NCBI GenBank assembly: GCA_964019135.1
Contig: CAXHSH010001412.1
Coordinates: 104,001-168,000, forward strand
Reading direction: 5' to 3'
DNA: 64,000 bases
From: Arenicola marina
Lineage: Eukaryota; Annelida; Polychaeta; Arenicolidae
Shown here: positions 1 to 11,966 of the stretch, piece after piece
How the letters are laid out: every line of letters begins with the position of its first letter
Numbering within the stretch: the stretch's first letter is position 1
Made by a program: the position numbers and the translations under genes
The notes under the pieces: model-generated
The model's input: only the letters and a program-made list of their open reading frames with translations
Database searches by the model: none
What the model was told of the DNA's origin: nothing

Positions 1-208
1 ACAAATATAATGTTGCAAAACTAATGTAACAGATTGCGGATACCGCCCTAGAAACACCCAACCAATGATTGCTCAGGTGTCAGTTACCTTCCAGATACAA
101 TCAAGAGTGACACGTAAGCTTCTGTCATATTAACAGAAGTGTCCAAAATTGCAATTATGCAAACATCTCATAACTGTGAAAACAATATCGGAGCAAAAAA
201 AGGCAGGA

Positions 209-215
209 TATAAAG
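209..215 (+). promoter_or_regulatory. TATA-like word in the monomer (weak)
   Basis: TATAAAG occurs within GGATATAAAGGG in essentially every unit, including Y, W and C tails. It fits a core-promoter TATA box and could support satellite transcription, but a 7-mer in A/T-rich DNA is weak evidence and no other promoter element is visible. Confidence 0.2.
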
Positions 216-478
216 GGTTGCATGATGTCTCCTAGCAGACAGAAGTTGTCAGAAACGGAGCCATCCACAAGAATCCCAAGATGAGGTAAGGTTAAAAGAC
301 AGGTGAGCTTGGATGGCAATGGCAGACAAATTTAATATGATTCTTCTGAATGGTCTTTGAATGACCATCGTGGCGAATAAATTACATCGTCGGAATGAGT
401 CAATGTGGCAACGCATCAGCATATATCGTTGAGGAGATTAAGACAAGCTACATTGACATCAGAGCAAGTCTGATCAAG

Positions 479-495
479 TTGTAATGGAAACGGGT
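479..495 (+). other. Second box-like site, 3' half only
   Basis: TTGTAATGGAAACGGGT contains TGGAAACGGG, a perfect match to positions 7-16 of the CENP-B box, but its 5' half does not fit (12 of 17 overall). B and Y tails read TTGTGATGGAAACGGGT (13 of 17). It is about 500 bp from the terminal site. L-subfamily units have lost the match (ATGAAAACGGG). Confidence 0.35.
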
Positions 496-957
496 AAGGA
501 ACTATCCCCAGGAATTACAGTGAAAGACATTAATGGAAACTGTACTTGGTGAAAACCGCGTAACGCCAGAAGCATACCAGAAATGGAAATAACCAGGACA
601 TTAAGACGACTTGTTCTCGCATTATGCATCGGTGGATGACGGATAAGCAAGAATACGTATTTGAGACGAAGAATAGTTGCACATGACCGGGTTTAAAGAA
701 GGATAAAAAGAATCTATGATTGGTGTCATGATACAAAATACATGAAATTTATCAAGGACAGAGATCAAGAGCATTTACACAAGAACGGTTTGATTGACGA
801 ATATGTGGAAAGACATAGGCGAGAGACGTCTAAAGTTCATTGTATGAATGCAGAGTTGCAGAGTAGAGCCAAAAGTGATTAAGAACCTGAAAAGCGGTCA
901 AGAATGGACAACTAGAGCGCCATCATTCACCCGTTTGGAGAGAATACTAGAGAGAAC

Positions 958-981
958 AAAAATGTTTTTTTTGACATTTTT
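958..981 (+). other. Inverted repeat, 8-bp arms (type A form)
   Basis: AAAAATGT (958-965) and ACATTTTT (974-981) are perfect reverse complements around an 8-nt T-rich loop. The element recurs near the end of every complete monomer. It could extrude as a hairpin or give an intrinsically bent, nucleosome-disfavouring A/T tract. Function is unknown. Confidence 0.8.
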
Positions 982-996
982 TCGATGGAAACCAGG
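980..996 (+). other. CENP-B-box-like site, common form
   Basis: TTTCGATGGAAACCAGG matches 13 of 17 positions of the CENP-B box YTTCGTTGGAARCGGGA and 7 of the 9 core bases (TTCG, A, C and one of three G; two core G positions differ). It recurs at the end of nearly all monomers; some have CGACGG (M29, M31, M34, M36) or CCATGG (M5, M9). Binding by a CENP-B-like protein is inference. Confidence 0.45.
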
Positions 997-1000
997 CGAA

Positions 1001-2550
1001 ACAAATATAATGTTGCAAAACTAATGTAACAGATTGCGGATACCGCCCTAGAAACACCCAACCAATGATTGCTCAGGTGTCAGTTACCTTCCAGATACAA
1101 TCAAGAGTGACACGTAATCTTCTGTCATATTAACAGAAGTGTCCAAACTTGCAATTATGCAAACATCTCATAACTGTGAAAACAAGATCGGATCAAAAAA
1201 AGGCAGGATATAAAGGGTTGCATGATGTCTCCTAGCAGACAGAAGTTGTCAGAGACGGAGCAATCCACAAGAATCCCAAGATGAGGTAAGGTTAAGAGAC
1301 AGGTGAGCTTGGATGGCAATGGCAGACAAATTTAATATGATTCTTCTGAATGGTCCTTGAATGACCATCGCGGCGAATAAATTACATCGTCGGAATGAGT
1401 CAATGTGGCAACGCATCAGCATATATCGTTGAGGAGATTAAGACAAGCTACATTGGCATCAGAGCAAGTCTGATCAAGTTGTAATGGAAACGGGTAAGGA
1501 ACTATCCACAGGAATTACACTGAAAGACATTAATGGAAACTGTACTTGGTGAAAACCGCGTAACGCCAGAAGCATACCAGAAATGGAAATAACCAGGACA
1601 TTGAAACGACTTGTTCTCGCATTATCCATCGGTGGATGACGAATAAGCAAGAATACGTATTTGAGACGAAGAATAGTTGCACACGACCGGGTTTAAAGAA
1701 GGATAAAAAGAATCTATGATTCAGAGTAGATTGCAAAAGTCCCAAATTGCAATTATGCAAACATCTCATAACTGTGAAAACAAGATCGGAGCAAAAAAGG
1801 CAGGATATAAAGGGTTGCATGATGTCTCCTAGCAGACAGAAGCTGTCAGAGACGGAGCCATCCACAAGAATCCCAAGATGAGGTAAGGTTAAACGACAGG
1901 TGAGCTTCGATGGCAATGGCAGACAAATTTAATATGATTCTTCTGAATGGTCTTTGAATGACTATCGTCCATATATCGTTGAGGAGATTAAGAAAAGCTA
2001 CATTGGCATCAGAGCAAGTCTGATCAAGTTGTGATGGAAACGGGTAAGGAACTATCCCCAGGAATTACACTGCAAGACATTAATGGAAATTGTACTTGGT
2101 GAAAACCGCGTAACGCCAGAAGCATACCAGAAATGGAAATAACCAGGACATTGAAACGACTTGTTCTCGCATTATGCATCGGTGGATGACGGATAAGCAA
2201 GAATACGTATTTGAGACGAAGAATAGTTGCACATGACCGGGTTTAAAGAAGGATAAAAAGAATCTATGATTGGTGTCATGATACAAAATACATGAAATTG
2301 ATCAAGGACAGAGATCAAGAGCATTTACACAAGAACGGTTTGATTGACGAATATGTGGAAAGACATAGGCGAGAGACGTCTAAAGTTCATTGTATGAATG
2401 CAGAGTTGCAGAGTAGAGCCAAAGGTGATTAAGAACCCGAAAAGCGATCAAGAATGGACAACTAGAGCGAAATAGTTCACCCGTTTGGAGAGAAAGCTAG
2501 AGAGAACAAAAATGTTTTTTTTGACATTTTTTCGATGGAAACCAGGCGAA
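1001..2550 (+). repeat. M2, type Y composite monomer (1550 bp)
   Basis: An A-type head (coordinates 1-721, window 1001-1721) is followed by a 17-nt linker at 1722-1738. A second copy then restarts at monomer coordinate about 141 and runs to the end, lacking the 47-bp segment. The tail carries the Y-tail variants AGAAGCTGTCAG, CTTCGATGG and GTCCATATATCG. The head has GATCGGATCAAA and AATCTTCTG, so the HindIII word AAGCTT is absent. Confidence 0.93.
1722..1738 (+). other. Linker at the Y-type internal junction
   Basis: These 17 nt (CAGAGTAGATTGCAAAA) sit between monomer coordinate 721 and coordinate 141 of the restarted copy. With the next two bases they resemble monomer coordinates 859-876 (CAGAGTAGAGCCAAAAGT), so they may be a third satellite fragment caught in the join. 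The same linker recurs in all Y monomers with this junction, which implies one origin followed by amplification. Confidence 0.75.
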
Positions 2551-3550
2551 ACAAATATAATGTTGCAAAACTAATGTAACAGATTGCGGATACCGCCCTA
2601 GAAACACCCAACCAATGATTGCTCAGGTGTCAGTTACCTTCCAGATACAATCAAGAGTGACGCGTAAGCTTCTGTCATATTAACAGAAGTGTCCAAAATT
2701 GCAATTATGCAAACATCTCATAACTGTGAAAACAAGATCGGAGCAAAAAAAGGCAGGATATAAAGGGTTGCATGATGTCTCCTAGCAGACAGAAGTTGTC
2801 AGAAACGGAGCCATCCACAAGAATCCCAAGATGAGGTAAGGTTAAAAGACAGGTGAGCTTGGATGGCAATGGCAGACAAATTTAATATGATTCTTCTGAA
2901 TGGTCTTTGAATGACCATCGTGGCGAATAAATTACATCGTCGGAATGAGTCAATGTGGCAACGCATCAGCATATATCGTTGAGGAGATTAAGACAAGCTA
3001 CATTGACATCAGAGCAAGTCTGATCAAGTTGTAATGGAAACGGGTAAGGAACTATCCACAGGAATTACAGTGAAAGACATTAATGGAAACTGTACTTGGT
3101 GAAAACCGCGTAACGCCAGAAGCATACCAGAAATGGAAATAACCAGGACAATAAGACGACTTGTTCTGGCATTATGCATCGGTGGATGACGGATAAGCAA
3201 GAATACGTATTTGAGACGAAGAATAGTTGCACATGACCGGGTTTAAAGAAGGATAAAAAGAATCTATGATTGGTGTCATGATACAAAATACATGAAATTG
3301 ATCAAGGACAGAGATCAAGAGCATTTACACAAGAACGGTTTGATTGACGAATATGTGGAAAGACATAGGCGAGAGACGTCTAAAGTTCATTGTATGAATG
3401 CAGAGTTGCAGAGTAGAGCCAAAGGTGATTAAGAACCCGAAAAGCGATCAAGAATGGACAACTAGAGCGAAATAGTTCACCCGTTTGGAGAGAAAGCTAG
3501 AGAGAACAAAAATGTTTTTTTTGACATTTTTTCGATGGAAACCAGGCGAA
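2551..3550 (+). repeat. M3, type A monomer (1000 bp)
   Basis: Full-length unit with private variants GACGCGTAAGC near 2660, ACAATAAGACG near 3150 and TTCTGGCATT near 3165. It is otherwise close to M1 and M4's head. Its 3' end is like M2's (AACCCGAAAAGCGATC). Confidence 0.95.
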
Positions 3551-4933
3551 ACAAATATAATGTTGCAAAACTAATGTAACAGATTGCGGATACCGCCCTA
3601 GAAACACCCAACCAATGATTGCTCAGGTGTCAGTTACCTTCCAGATACAATCAAGAGTGACACGTAAGCTTCTGTCATATTAACAGAAGTGTCCAAAATT
3701 GCAATTATGCAAACATCTCATAACTGTGAAAACAATATCGGAGCAAAAAAAGGCAGGATATAAAGGGTTGCATGATGTCTCCTAGCAGACAGAAGTTGTC
3801 AGAAACGGAGCCATCCACAAGAATCCCAAGATGAGGTAAGGTTAAAAGACAGGTGAGCTTGGATGGCAATGGCAGACAAATTTAATATGATTCTTCTGAA
3901 TGGTCTTTGAATGACCATCGTGGCGAATAAATTACATCGTCGGAATGAGTCAATGTGGCAACGCATCAGCATATATCGTTGAGGAGATTAAGACAAGCTA
4001 CATTGACATCAGAGCAAGTCTGATCAAGTTGTAATGGAAACGGGTAAGGAACTATCCACAGGAATTACAGTGAAAGACATTAATGGAAACTGTACTTGGT
4101 GAAAACCGCGTAACGCCAGAAGCATACCAGAAATGGAAATAACCAGGACATTAAGACGACTTGTTCTCGCATTATGCATCGGTGGATGACGGATAAGCAA
4201 GAATATGTCTCCTAGCAGACAGAAGCTGTCAGAGACGGAGCCATCCACAAGAATCCCAAGATGAGGTAAGGTTAAACGACAGGTGAGCTTCGATGGCAAT
4301 GGCAGACAAATTTAATATGATTCTTCTGAATGGTCTTTGAATGACTATCGTCCATATATCGTTGAGGAGATTAAGAAAAGCTACATTGGCATCAGAGCAA
4401 GTCTGATCAAGTTGTGATGGAAACGGGTAAGGAACTATCCCCAGGAATTACACTGCAAGACATTAATGGAAATTGTACTTGGTGAAAACCGCGTAACGCC
4501 AGAAGCATACCAGAAATGGAAATAACCAGGACATTGAAACGACTTGTTCTCGCATTATGCATCGGTGGATGACGGATAAGCAAGAATACGTATTTGAGAC
4601 GAAGAATAGTTGCACATGACCGGGTTTAAAGAAGGATAAAAAGAATCTATGATTGGTGTCATGATACAAAATACATGAAATTTATCAAGGACAGAGATCA
4701 AGAGCATTTACACAAGAACGGTTTGATTGACGAATATGTGGAAAGACATAGGCGAGAGACGTCTAAAGTTCATTGTATGAATGCAGAGTTGCAGAGTAAA
4801 GCCAAAAGTGATTAAGAACCCGAAAAGCGATCAAGAATGGACAACTAGAGCGAAATAGTTCACCCGTTTGGAGAGAAAGCTAGAGAGAACAAAAATGTTT
4901 TTTTTGACATTTTTTCGATGGAAACCAGGCGAA
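3551..4933 (+). repeat. M4, type W recombinant monomer (1383 bp)
   Basis: An A head resembling M1 and M3 (coordinates 1-655, ending at 4205) is joined directly to coordinate 226 of a Y-type tail at 4206. The tail lacks the 47 bp and carries AGAAGCTGTCAG and CTTCGATGG. 655 plus 728 gives the observed 1383 bp. There is no linker and almost no microhomology at the join. Confidence 0.92.
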
Positions 4934-6483
4934 ACAAATATAATGTTGCAAAACTAATGTAACAGATTGCGGATACCGCCCTAGAAACACCCAACCAATG
5001 ATTGCTCAGGTGTCAGTTACCTTCCAGATACAATCAAGAGTGACACGTAATCTTCTGTCATATTAACAGAAGTGTCCAAAATTGCAATTATGCAAACATC
5101 TCATAACTGTGAAAACAAGATCGGATCAAAAAAAGGCAGGATATAAAGGGTTGCATGATGTCTCCTAGCAGACAGAAGTTGTCAGAGACGGAGCCATCCA
5201 CAAGAATCCCAAGATGAGGTAAGGTTAAGAGACAGGTGAGCTTGGATGGCAATGGCAGACAAATTTAATATGATTCTTCTGAATGGTCTTTGAATGACCA
5301 TCGCGGCGAATAAATTACATCGTCGGAATGAGTCAATGTGGCAACGCATCAGCATATATCGTTGAGGAGATTAAGACAAGCTACATTGGCATCAGAGCAA
5401 GTCTGATCAAGTTGTAATGGAAACGGGTAAGGAACTATCCACAGGAATTACAGTGAAAGACATTAATGGAAACTGTACTTGGTGAAAACCGCGTAACGCC
5501 AGAAGCATACCAGAAATGGAAATAACCAGGACATTGAAACGACTTGTTCTCGCATTATGCATCGGTGGATGACGAATAAGCAAGAATACGTATTTGAGAC
5601 GAAGAATAGTTGCACACGACCGGGTTTAAAGAAGGATAAAAAGAATCTATGATTCAGAGTAGATTGCAAAAGTCCCAAATTGCAATTATGCAAACATCTC
5701 ATAACTGTGAAAACAAGATCGGAGCAAAAAAGGCAGGATATAAAGGGTTGCATGATGTCTCCTAGCAGACAGAAGCTGTCAGAGACGGAGCCATCCACAA
5801 GAATCCCAAGATGAGGTAAGGTTAAACGACAGGTGAGCTTCGATGGCAATGGCAGACAAATTTAATATGATTCTTCTGAATGGTCTTTGAATGACTATCG
5901 TCCATATATCGTTGAGGAGATTAAGAAAAGCTACATTGGCATCAGAGCAAGTCTGATCAAGTTGTGATGGAAACGGGTAAGGAACTATCCCCAGGAATTA
6001 CACTGCAAGACATTAATGGAAATTGTACTTGGTGAAAACCGCGTAACGCCAGAAGCATACCAGAAATGGAAATAACCAGGACATTGAAACGACTTGTTCT
6101 CGCATTATGCATCGGTGGATGACGGATAAGCAAGAATACGTATTTGAGACGAAGAATAGTTGCACATGACCGGGTTTAAAGAAGGATAAAAAGAATCTAT
6201 GATTGGTGTCATGATACAAAATACATGAAATTTATCAAGGACAGAGATCAAGAGCATTTACACAAGAACGGTTTGATTGACGAATATGTGGAAAGACATA
6301 GGCGAGAGACGTCTAAAGTTCATTGTATGAATGCAGAGTTGCAGAGTAGAGCCAAAAGTGATTAAGAACCCGAAAAGCGATCAAGAATGGACAACTAGAG
6401 CGAAATAGTTCACCCGTTTGGAGAGAAAGCTAGAGAGAACAAAAATGTTTTTTTTGACATTTTTTCCATGGAAACCAGGCGAA
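4934..6483 (+). repeat. M5, type Y composite monomer (1550 bp)
   Basis: Same head, linker and tail as M2. The terminal box reads TTTTTCCATGG near 6465, a variant shared only with M9 one block later. Confidence 0.93.
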
Positions 6484-8033
6484 ACAAATATAATGTTGCA
6501 AAACTAATGTAACAGATTGCGGATACCGCCCTAGAAACACCCAACCAATGATTGCTCAGGTGTCAGTTACCTTCCAGATACAATCAAGAGTGACACGTAA
6601 TCTTCTGTCATATTAACAGAAGTGTCCAAAATTGCAATTATGCAAACATCTCATAACTGTGAAAACAAGATCGGATCAAAAAAAGGCAGGATATAAAGGG
6701 TTGCATGATGTCTCCTAGCAGACAGAAGTTGTCAGAGACGGAGCCATCCACAAGAATCCCAAGATGAGGTAAGGTTAAGAGACAGGTGAGCTTGGATGGC
6801 AATGGCAGACAAATTTAATATGATTCTTCTGAATGGTCTTTGAATGACCATCGCGGCGAATAAATTACATCGTCGGAATGAGTCAATGTGGCAACGCATC
6901 AGCATATATCGTTGAGGAGATTAAGACAAGCTACATTGGCATCAGAGCAAGTCTGATCAAGTTGTAATGGAAACGGGTATAGAACTATCCACAGGAATTA
7001 CAGTGAAAGACATTAATGGAAACTGTACTTGGTGAAAACCGCGTAACGCCAGAAGCATACCAGAAATGGAAATAACCAGGACATTGAAACGACTTGTTCT
7101 CGCATTATGCATCGGTGGATGACGAATAAGCAAGAATACGTATTTGAGACGAAGAATAGTTGCACACGACCGGGTTTAAAGAAGGATAAAAAGAATCTAT
7201 GATTCAGAGTAGATTGCAAAAGTCCCAAATTGCAATTATGCAAACATCTCATAACTGTGAAAACAAGATCGGAGCAAAAAAGGCAGGATATAAAGGGTTG
7301 CATGATGTCTCCTAGCAGACAGAAGCTGTCAGAGACGGAGCCATCCACAAGAATCCCAAGATGAGGTAAGGTTAAACGACAGGTGAGCTTCGATGGCAAT
7401 GGCAGACAAATTTAATATGATTCTTCTGAATGGTCTTTGAATGAATATCGTCCATATATCGTTGAGGAGATTAAGAAAAGCTACATTGGCATCAGAGCAA
7501 GTCTGATCAAGTTGTGATGGAAACGGGTAAGGAACTATCCCCAGGAATTACACTGCAAGACATTAATGGAAATTGTATTTGGTGAAAACCGCGTAACGCC
7601 AGAAGCATACCAGAAATGGAAATAACCAGGACATTGAAACGACTTGTTCTCGCATTATGCATCGGTGGATGACGGATAAGCAAGAATACGTATTTGAGAC
7701 GAAGAATAGTTGCACATGACCGGGTTTAAAGAAGGATAAAAAGAATCTATGATTGGTGTCATGATACAAAATACATGAAATTTATCAAGGACAGAGATCA
7801 AGAGCATTTACACAAGAACGGTTTGATTGACGAATATGTGGAAAGACATAGGCGAGAGACGTCTAAAGTTCATTGTATGAATGCAGAGTTGCAGAGTAGA
7901 GCCAAAAGTGATTAAGAACCCGAAAAGCGATCAAGAATGGACAACTAGAGCGAAATAGTTCACCCGTTTGGAGAGAAAGCTAGAGAGAACAAAAATGTTT
8001 TTTTTGACATTTTTTCGATGGAAACCAGGCGAA
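6484..8033 (+). repeat. M6, type Y composite monomer (1550 bp)
   Basis: Second of two adjacent Y units. CGGGTATAGAAC near 6975 and ATTGTATTTGG near 7573 tie it to M10. GAATGAATATCG near 7440 is private. Confidence 0.93.
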
Positions 8034-9033
8034 ACAAATATAATGTTGCAAAACTAATGTAACAGATTGCGGATACCGCCCTAGAAACACCCAACCAATG
8101 ATTGCTCAGGTGTCAGTTACCTTCCAGATACAATCAAGAGTGACACGTAAGCTTCTGTCATATTAACAGAAGTGTCCAAAATTGCAATTATGCAAACATC
8201 TCATAACTGTGAAAACAATATCGGAGCAAACAAAGTCAGGATATAAAGGGTTGCATGATGTCTCCTAGCCGACAGAAGTTGTCAGAGACGGAGCCATCCA
8301 CAAGAATCCCAAGATGAGGTAAGGTTAAAAGACAGGTGAGCTTGGATGGCAATGGCAGACAAATTTAATATGATTCTTCTGAATGGTCTTTGAATGACCA
8401 TCGTGGCGAATAAATTACATCGTCGGAATGAGTCAATGTGGCAACGCATCAGCATATATCGTTGAGGAGATTAAGACAAGCTACATTGACATCAGAGCAA
8501 GTCTGATCAAGTTGTAATGGAAACGGGTAAGGAACTATCCACAGGAATTACAGTGAAAGACATTAATGGAAACTGTACTTGGTGAAAACCGCGTAACGCC
8601 AGAAGCATACCAGAAATGGAAATAACCAGGACATTAAGACGACTTGTTCTCGCATTATGCATCGGTGGATGACGGATAAGCAAGAATACGTATTTGAGAC
8701 GAAGAATAGTTGCACATGACCGGGTTTAAAGAAGGATAAAAAGAATCTATGATTGGTGTCATGATACAAAATACATGAAATTTATCAAGGACAGAGATCA
8801 AGAGCATTTACACAAGAACGGTTTGATTGACGAATATGTGGAAAGACATAGGCGAGAGACGTCTAAAGTTCATTGTATGAATGCAGAGTTGCAGAGTAGA
8901 GCCAAAAGTGATTAAGAACCCGAAAAGCGATCAAGAATGGACAACTAGAGCGAAATAGTTCACCCGTTTGGAGAGAAAGCTAGAGAGAACAAAAATGTTT
9001 TTTTTGACATTTTTTCGATGGAAACCAGGCGAA
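8034..9033 (+). repeat. M7, type A monomer, subfamily Z (1000 bp)
   Basis: First member of subfamily Z, defined by CAAACAAAGTCAGG near 8227 and AGCCGACAG near 8267. It is the same subtype as M11, M14, M15, M18 and M21. Confidence 0.94.
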
Positions 9034-10416
9034 ACAAATATAATGTTGCAAAACTAATGTAACAGATTGCGGATACCGCCCTAGAAACACCCAACCAATG
9101 ATTGCTCAGGTGTCAGTTACCTTCCAGATACAATCAAGAGTGACACGTAAGCTTCTGTCATATTAACAGAAGTGTCCAAAATTGCAATTATGCAAACATC
9201 TCATAACTGTGAAAACAATATCGGAGCAAAAAAAGGCAGGATATAAAGGGTTGCATGATGTCTCCTAGCAGACAGAAGTTGTCAGAAACGGAGCCATCCA
9301 CAAGAATCCCAAGATGAGGTAAGGTTAAAAGACAGGTGAGCTTGGATGGCAATGGCAGACAAATTTAATATGATTCTTCTGAATGGTCTTTGAATGACCA
9401 TCGTGGCGAATAAATTACATCGTCGGAATGAGTCAATGTGGCAACGCATCAGCATATATCGTTGAGGAGATTAAGACAAGCTACATTGACATCAGAGCAA
9501 GTCTGATCAAGTTGTAATGGAAACGGGTAAGGAACTATCCACAGGAATTACAGTGAAAGACATTAATGGAAACTGTACTTGGTGAAAACCGCGTAACGCC
9601 AGAAGCATACCAGAAATGGAAATAACCAGGACATTAAGACGACTTGTTCTCGCATTATGCATCGGTGGATGACGGATAAGCAAGAATATGTCTCCTAGCA
9701 GACAGAAGCTGTCAGAGACGGAGCCATCCACAAGAATCCCAAGATGAGGTAAGGTTAAACGACAGGTGAGCTTCGATGGCAATGGCAGACAAATTTAATA
9801 TGATTCTTCTGAATGGTCTTTGAATGACTATCGTCCATATATCGTTGAGGAGATTAAGAAAAGCTACATTGGCATCAGAGCAAGTCTGATCAAGTTGTGA
9901 TGGAAACGGGTAAGGAACTATCCCCAGGAATTACACTGCAAGACATTAATGGAAATTGTACTTGGTGAAAACCGCGTAACGCCAGAAGCATACCAGAAAT
10001 GGAAATAACCAGGACATTGAAACGACTTGTTCTCGCATTATGCATCGGTGGATGACGGATAAGCAAGAATACGTATTTGAGACGAAGAATAGTTGCACAT
10101 GACCGGGTTTAAAGAAGGATAAAAAGAATCTATGATTGGTGTCATGATACAAAATACATGAAATTTATCAAGGACAGAGATCAAGAGCATTTACACAAGA
10201 ACGGTTTGATTGACGAATATGTGGAAAGACATAGGCGAGAGACGTCTAAAGTTCATTGTATGAATGCAGAGTTGCAGAGTAGAGCCAAAAGTGATTAAGA
10301 ACCCGAAAAGCGATCAAGAATGGACAACTAGAGCGAAATAGTTCACCCGTTTGGAGAGAAAGCTAGAGAGAACAAAAATGTTTTTTTTGACATTTTTTCG
10401 ATGGAAACCAGGCGAA
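9034..10416 (+). repeat. M8, type W recombinant monomer (1383 bp)
   Basis: Same direct 655-to-226 join as M4, here at 9688/9689. It has AGAGTAGAGCC where M4 has AGAGTAAAGCC. Confidence 0.92.
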
Positions 10417-11966
10417 ACAAATATAATGTTGCAAAACTAATGTAACAGATTGCGGATACCGCCCTAGAAACACCCAACCAATGATTGCTCAGGTGTCAGT
10501 TACCTTCCAGATACAATCAAGAGTGACACGTAATCTTCTGTCATATTAACAGAAGTGTCCAAAATTGCAATTATGCAAACATCTCATAACTGTGAAAACA
10601 AGATCGGATCAAAAAAAGGCAGGATATAAAGGGTTGCATGATGTCTCCTAGCAGACAGAAGTTGTCAGAGACGGAGCCATCCACAAGAATCCCAAGATGA
10701 GGTAAGGTTAAGAGACAGGTGAGCTTGGATGGCAATGGCAGACAAATTTAATATGATTCTTCTGAATGGTCTTTGAATGACCATCGCGGCGAATAAATTA
10801 CATCGTCGGAATGAGTCAATGTGGCAACGCATCAGCATATATCGTTGAGGAGATTAAGACAAGCTACATTGGCATCAGAGCAAGTCTGATCAAGTTGTAA
10901 TGGAAACGGGTAAGGAACTATCCACAGGAATTACAGTGAAAGACATTAATGGAAACTGTACTTGGTGAAAACCGCGTAACGCCAGAAGCATACCAGAAAT
11001 GGAAATAACCAGGACATTGAAACGACTTGTTCTCGCATTATGCATCGGTGGATGACGAATAAGCAAGAATACGTATTTGAGACGAAGAATAGTTGCACAC
11101 GACCGGGTTTAAAGAAGGATAAAAAGAATCTATGATTCAGAGTAGATTGCAAAAGTCCCAAATTGCAATTATGCAAACATCTCATAACTGTGAAAACAAG
11201 ATCGGAGCAAAAAAGGCAGGATATAAAGGGTTGCATGATGTCTCCTAGCAGACAGAAGCTGTCAGAGACGGAGCCATCCACAAGAATCCCAAGATGAGGT
11301 AAGGTTAAACGACAGGTGAGCTTCGATGGCAATGGCAGACAAATTTAATATGATTCTTCTGAATGGTCTTTGAATGACTATCGTCCATATATCGTTGAGG
11401 AGATTAAGAAAAGCTACATTGGCATCAGAGCAAGTCTGATCAAGTTGTGATGGAAACGGGTAAGGAACTATCCCCAGGAATTACACTGCAAGACATTAAT
11501 GGAAATTGTACTTGGTGAAAACCGCGTAACGCCAGAAGCATACCAGAAATGGAAATAACCAGGACATTGAAACGACTTGTTCTCGCATTATGCATCGGTG
11601 GATGACGGATAAGCAAGAATACGTATTTGAGACGAAGAATAGTTGCACATGACCGGGTTTAAAGAAGGATAAAAAGAATCTATGATTGGTGTCATGATAC
11701 AAAATACATGAAATTTATCAAGGACAGAGATCAAGAGCATTTACACAAGAACGGTTTGATTGACGAATATGTGGAAAGACATAGGCGAGAGACGTCTAAA
11801 GTTCATTGTATGAATGCAGAGTTGCAGAGTAGAGCCAAAAGTGATTAAGAACCCGAAAAGCGATCAAGAATGGACAACTAGAGCGAAATAGTTCACCCGT
11901 TTGGAGAGAAAGCTAGAGAGAACAAAAATGTTTTTTTTGACATTTTTTCCATGGAAACCAGGCGAA
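10417..11966 (+). repeat. M9, type Y composite monomer (1550 bp)
   Basis: Counterpart of M5; it shares the variant TTTTTCCATGG at its end near 11948. Confidence 0.93.

Larger units (their letters stand above)
1..1000 (+). repeat. M1, type A monomer (1000 bp), reference unit
   Basis: Used here as the coordinate reference. Landmarks: palindrome AATTGCAATT at 147-156; TATAAAG at 209-215; inverted repeat ATGGTC/GACCAT at 350-355 and 363-368; the word TAATGGAAAC at 482-491 and again at 531-540; inverted repeat AAAAATGT/ACATTTTT at 958-965 and 974-981; CENP-B-box-like site at 980-996. It shares the variants GTCAGAAACGG and CATTGACATC with M3, M4 and M8. GAGAATACTAGAG near 940 is private to this copy. 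Confidence 0.95.
3551..9033 (+). repeat. Higher-order repeat block I, copy 1 (W-Y-Y-A, 5483 bp)
   Basis: M4-M7 form a four-monomer block with lengths 1383, 1550, 1550 and 1000 bp. The next 5483 bp repeats the same order, lengths and private variants: TTTTTCCATGG at the end of the first Y, CGGGTATAGAAC in the second Y, and CAAACAAAGTC with AGCCGACAG in the A unit. I noticed only scattered differences from copy 2, for example AGAGTAAAGCC near 4796 and GAATGAATATCG near 7440. Confidence 0.92.

Noticed and set aside
147-165. AATTGCAATT palindrome and nearby ATGCAAA as transcription-factor sites
   Set aside because: They resemble C/EBP and octamer words, but M2 and M53 break the palindrome (AACTTGCAATT) and nothing else indicates regulated transcription.
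280-310. Splice-donor-like words (GAGGTAAGG, CAGGTGAGC) and GGGTAAGG near 495
   Set aside because: Short consensus matches with no acceptor, exon or coding context. Expected by chance in 1 kb and then multiplied by the repeat.
530-736. Recurrent 68-codon reading frame on the minus strand, present in most units
   Set aside because: It opens with TTG and not ATG, has no ribosome-site or splice context, matches no family I know, and its variants across units (H to L, F to I, S to L, loss of frame in other units) look neutral. It recurs only because the satellite recurs.
966-972. T run as a possible polymerase III terminator
   Set aside because: No A-box or B-box promoter is seen upstream on either strand, and the run is one element of an inverted repeat.
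1530-1916. 128-codon minus-strand frame in Y units
   Set aside because: It exists only because the Y junction fuses two stretches of the monomer in frame by chance. Start is TTG and no domain is recognisable.
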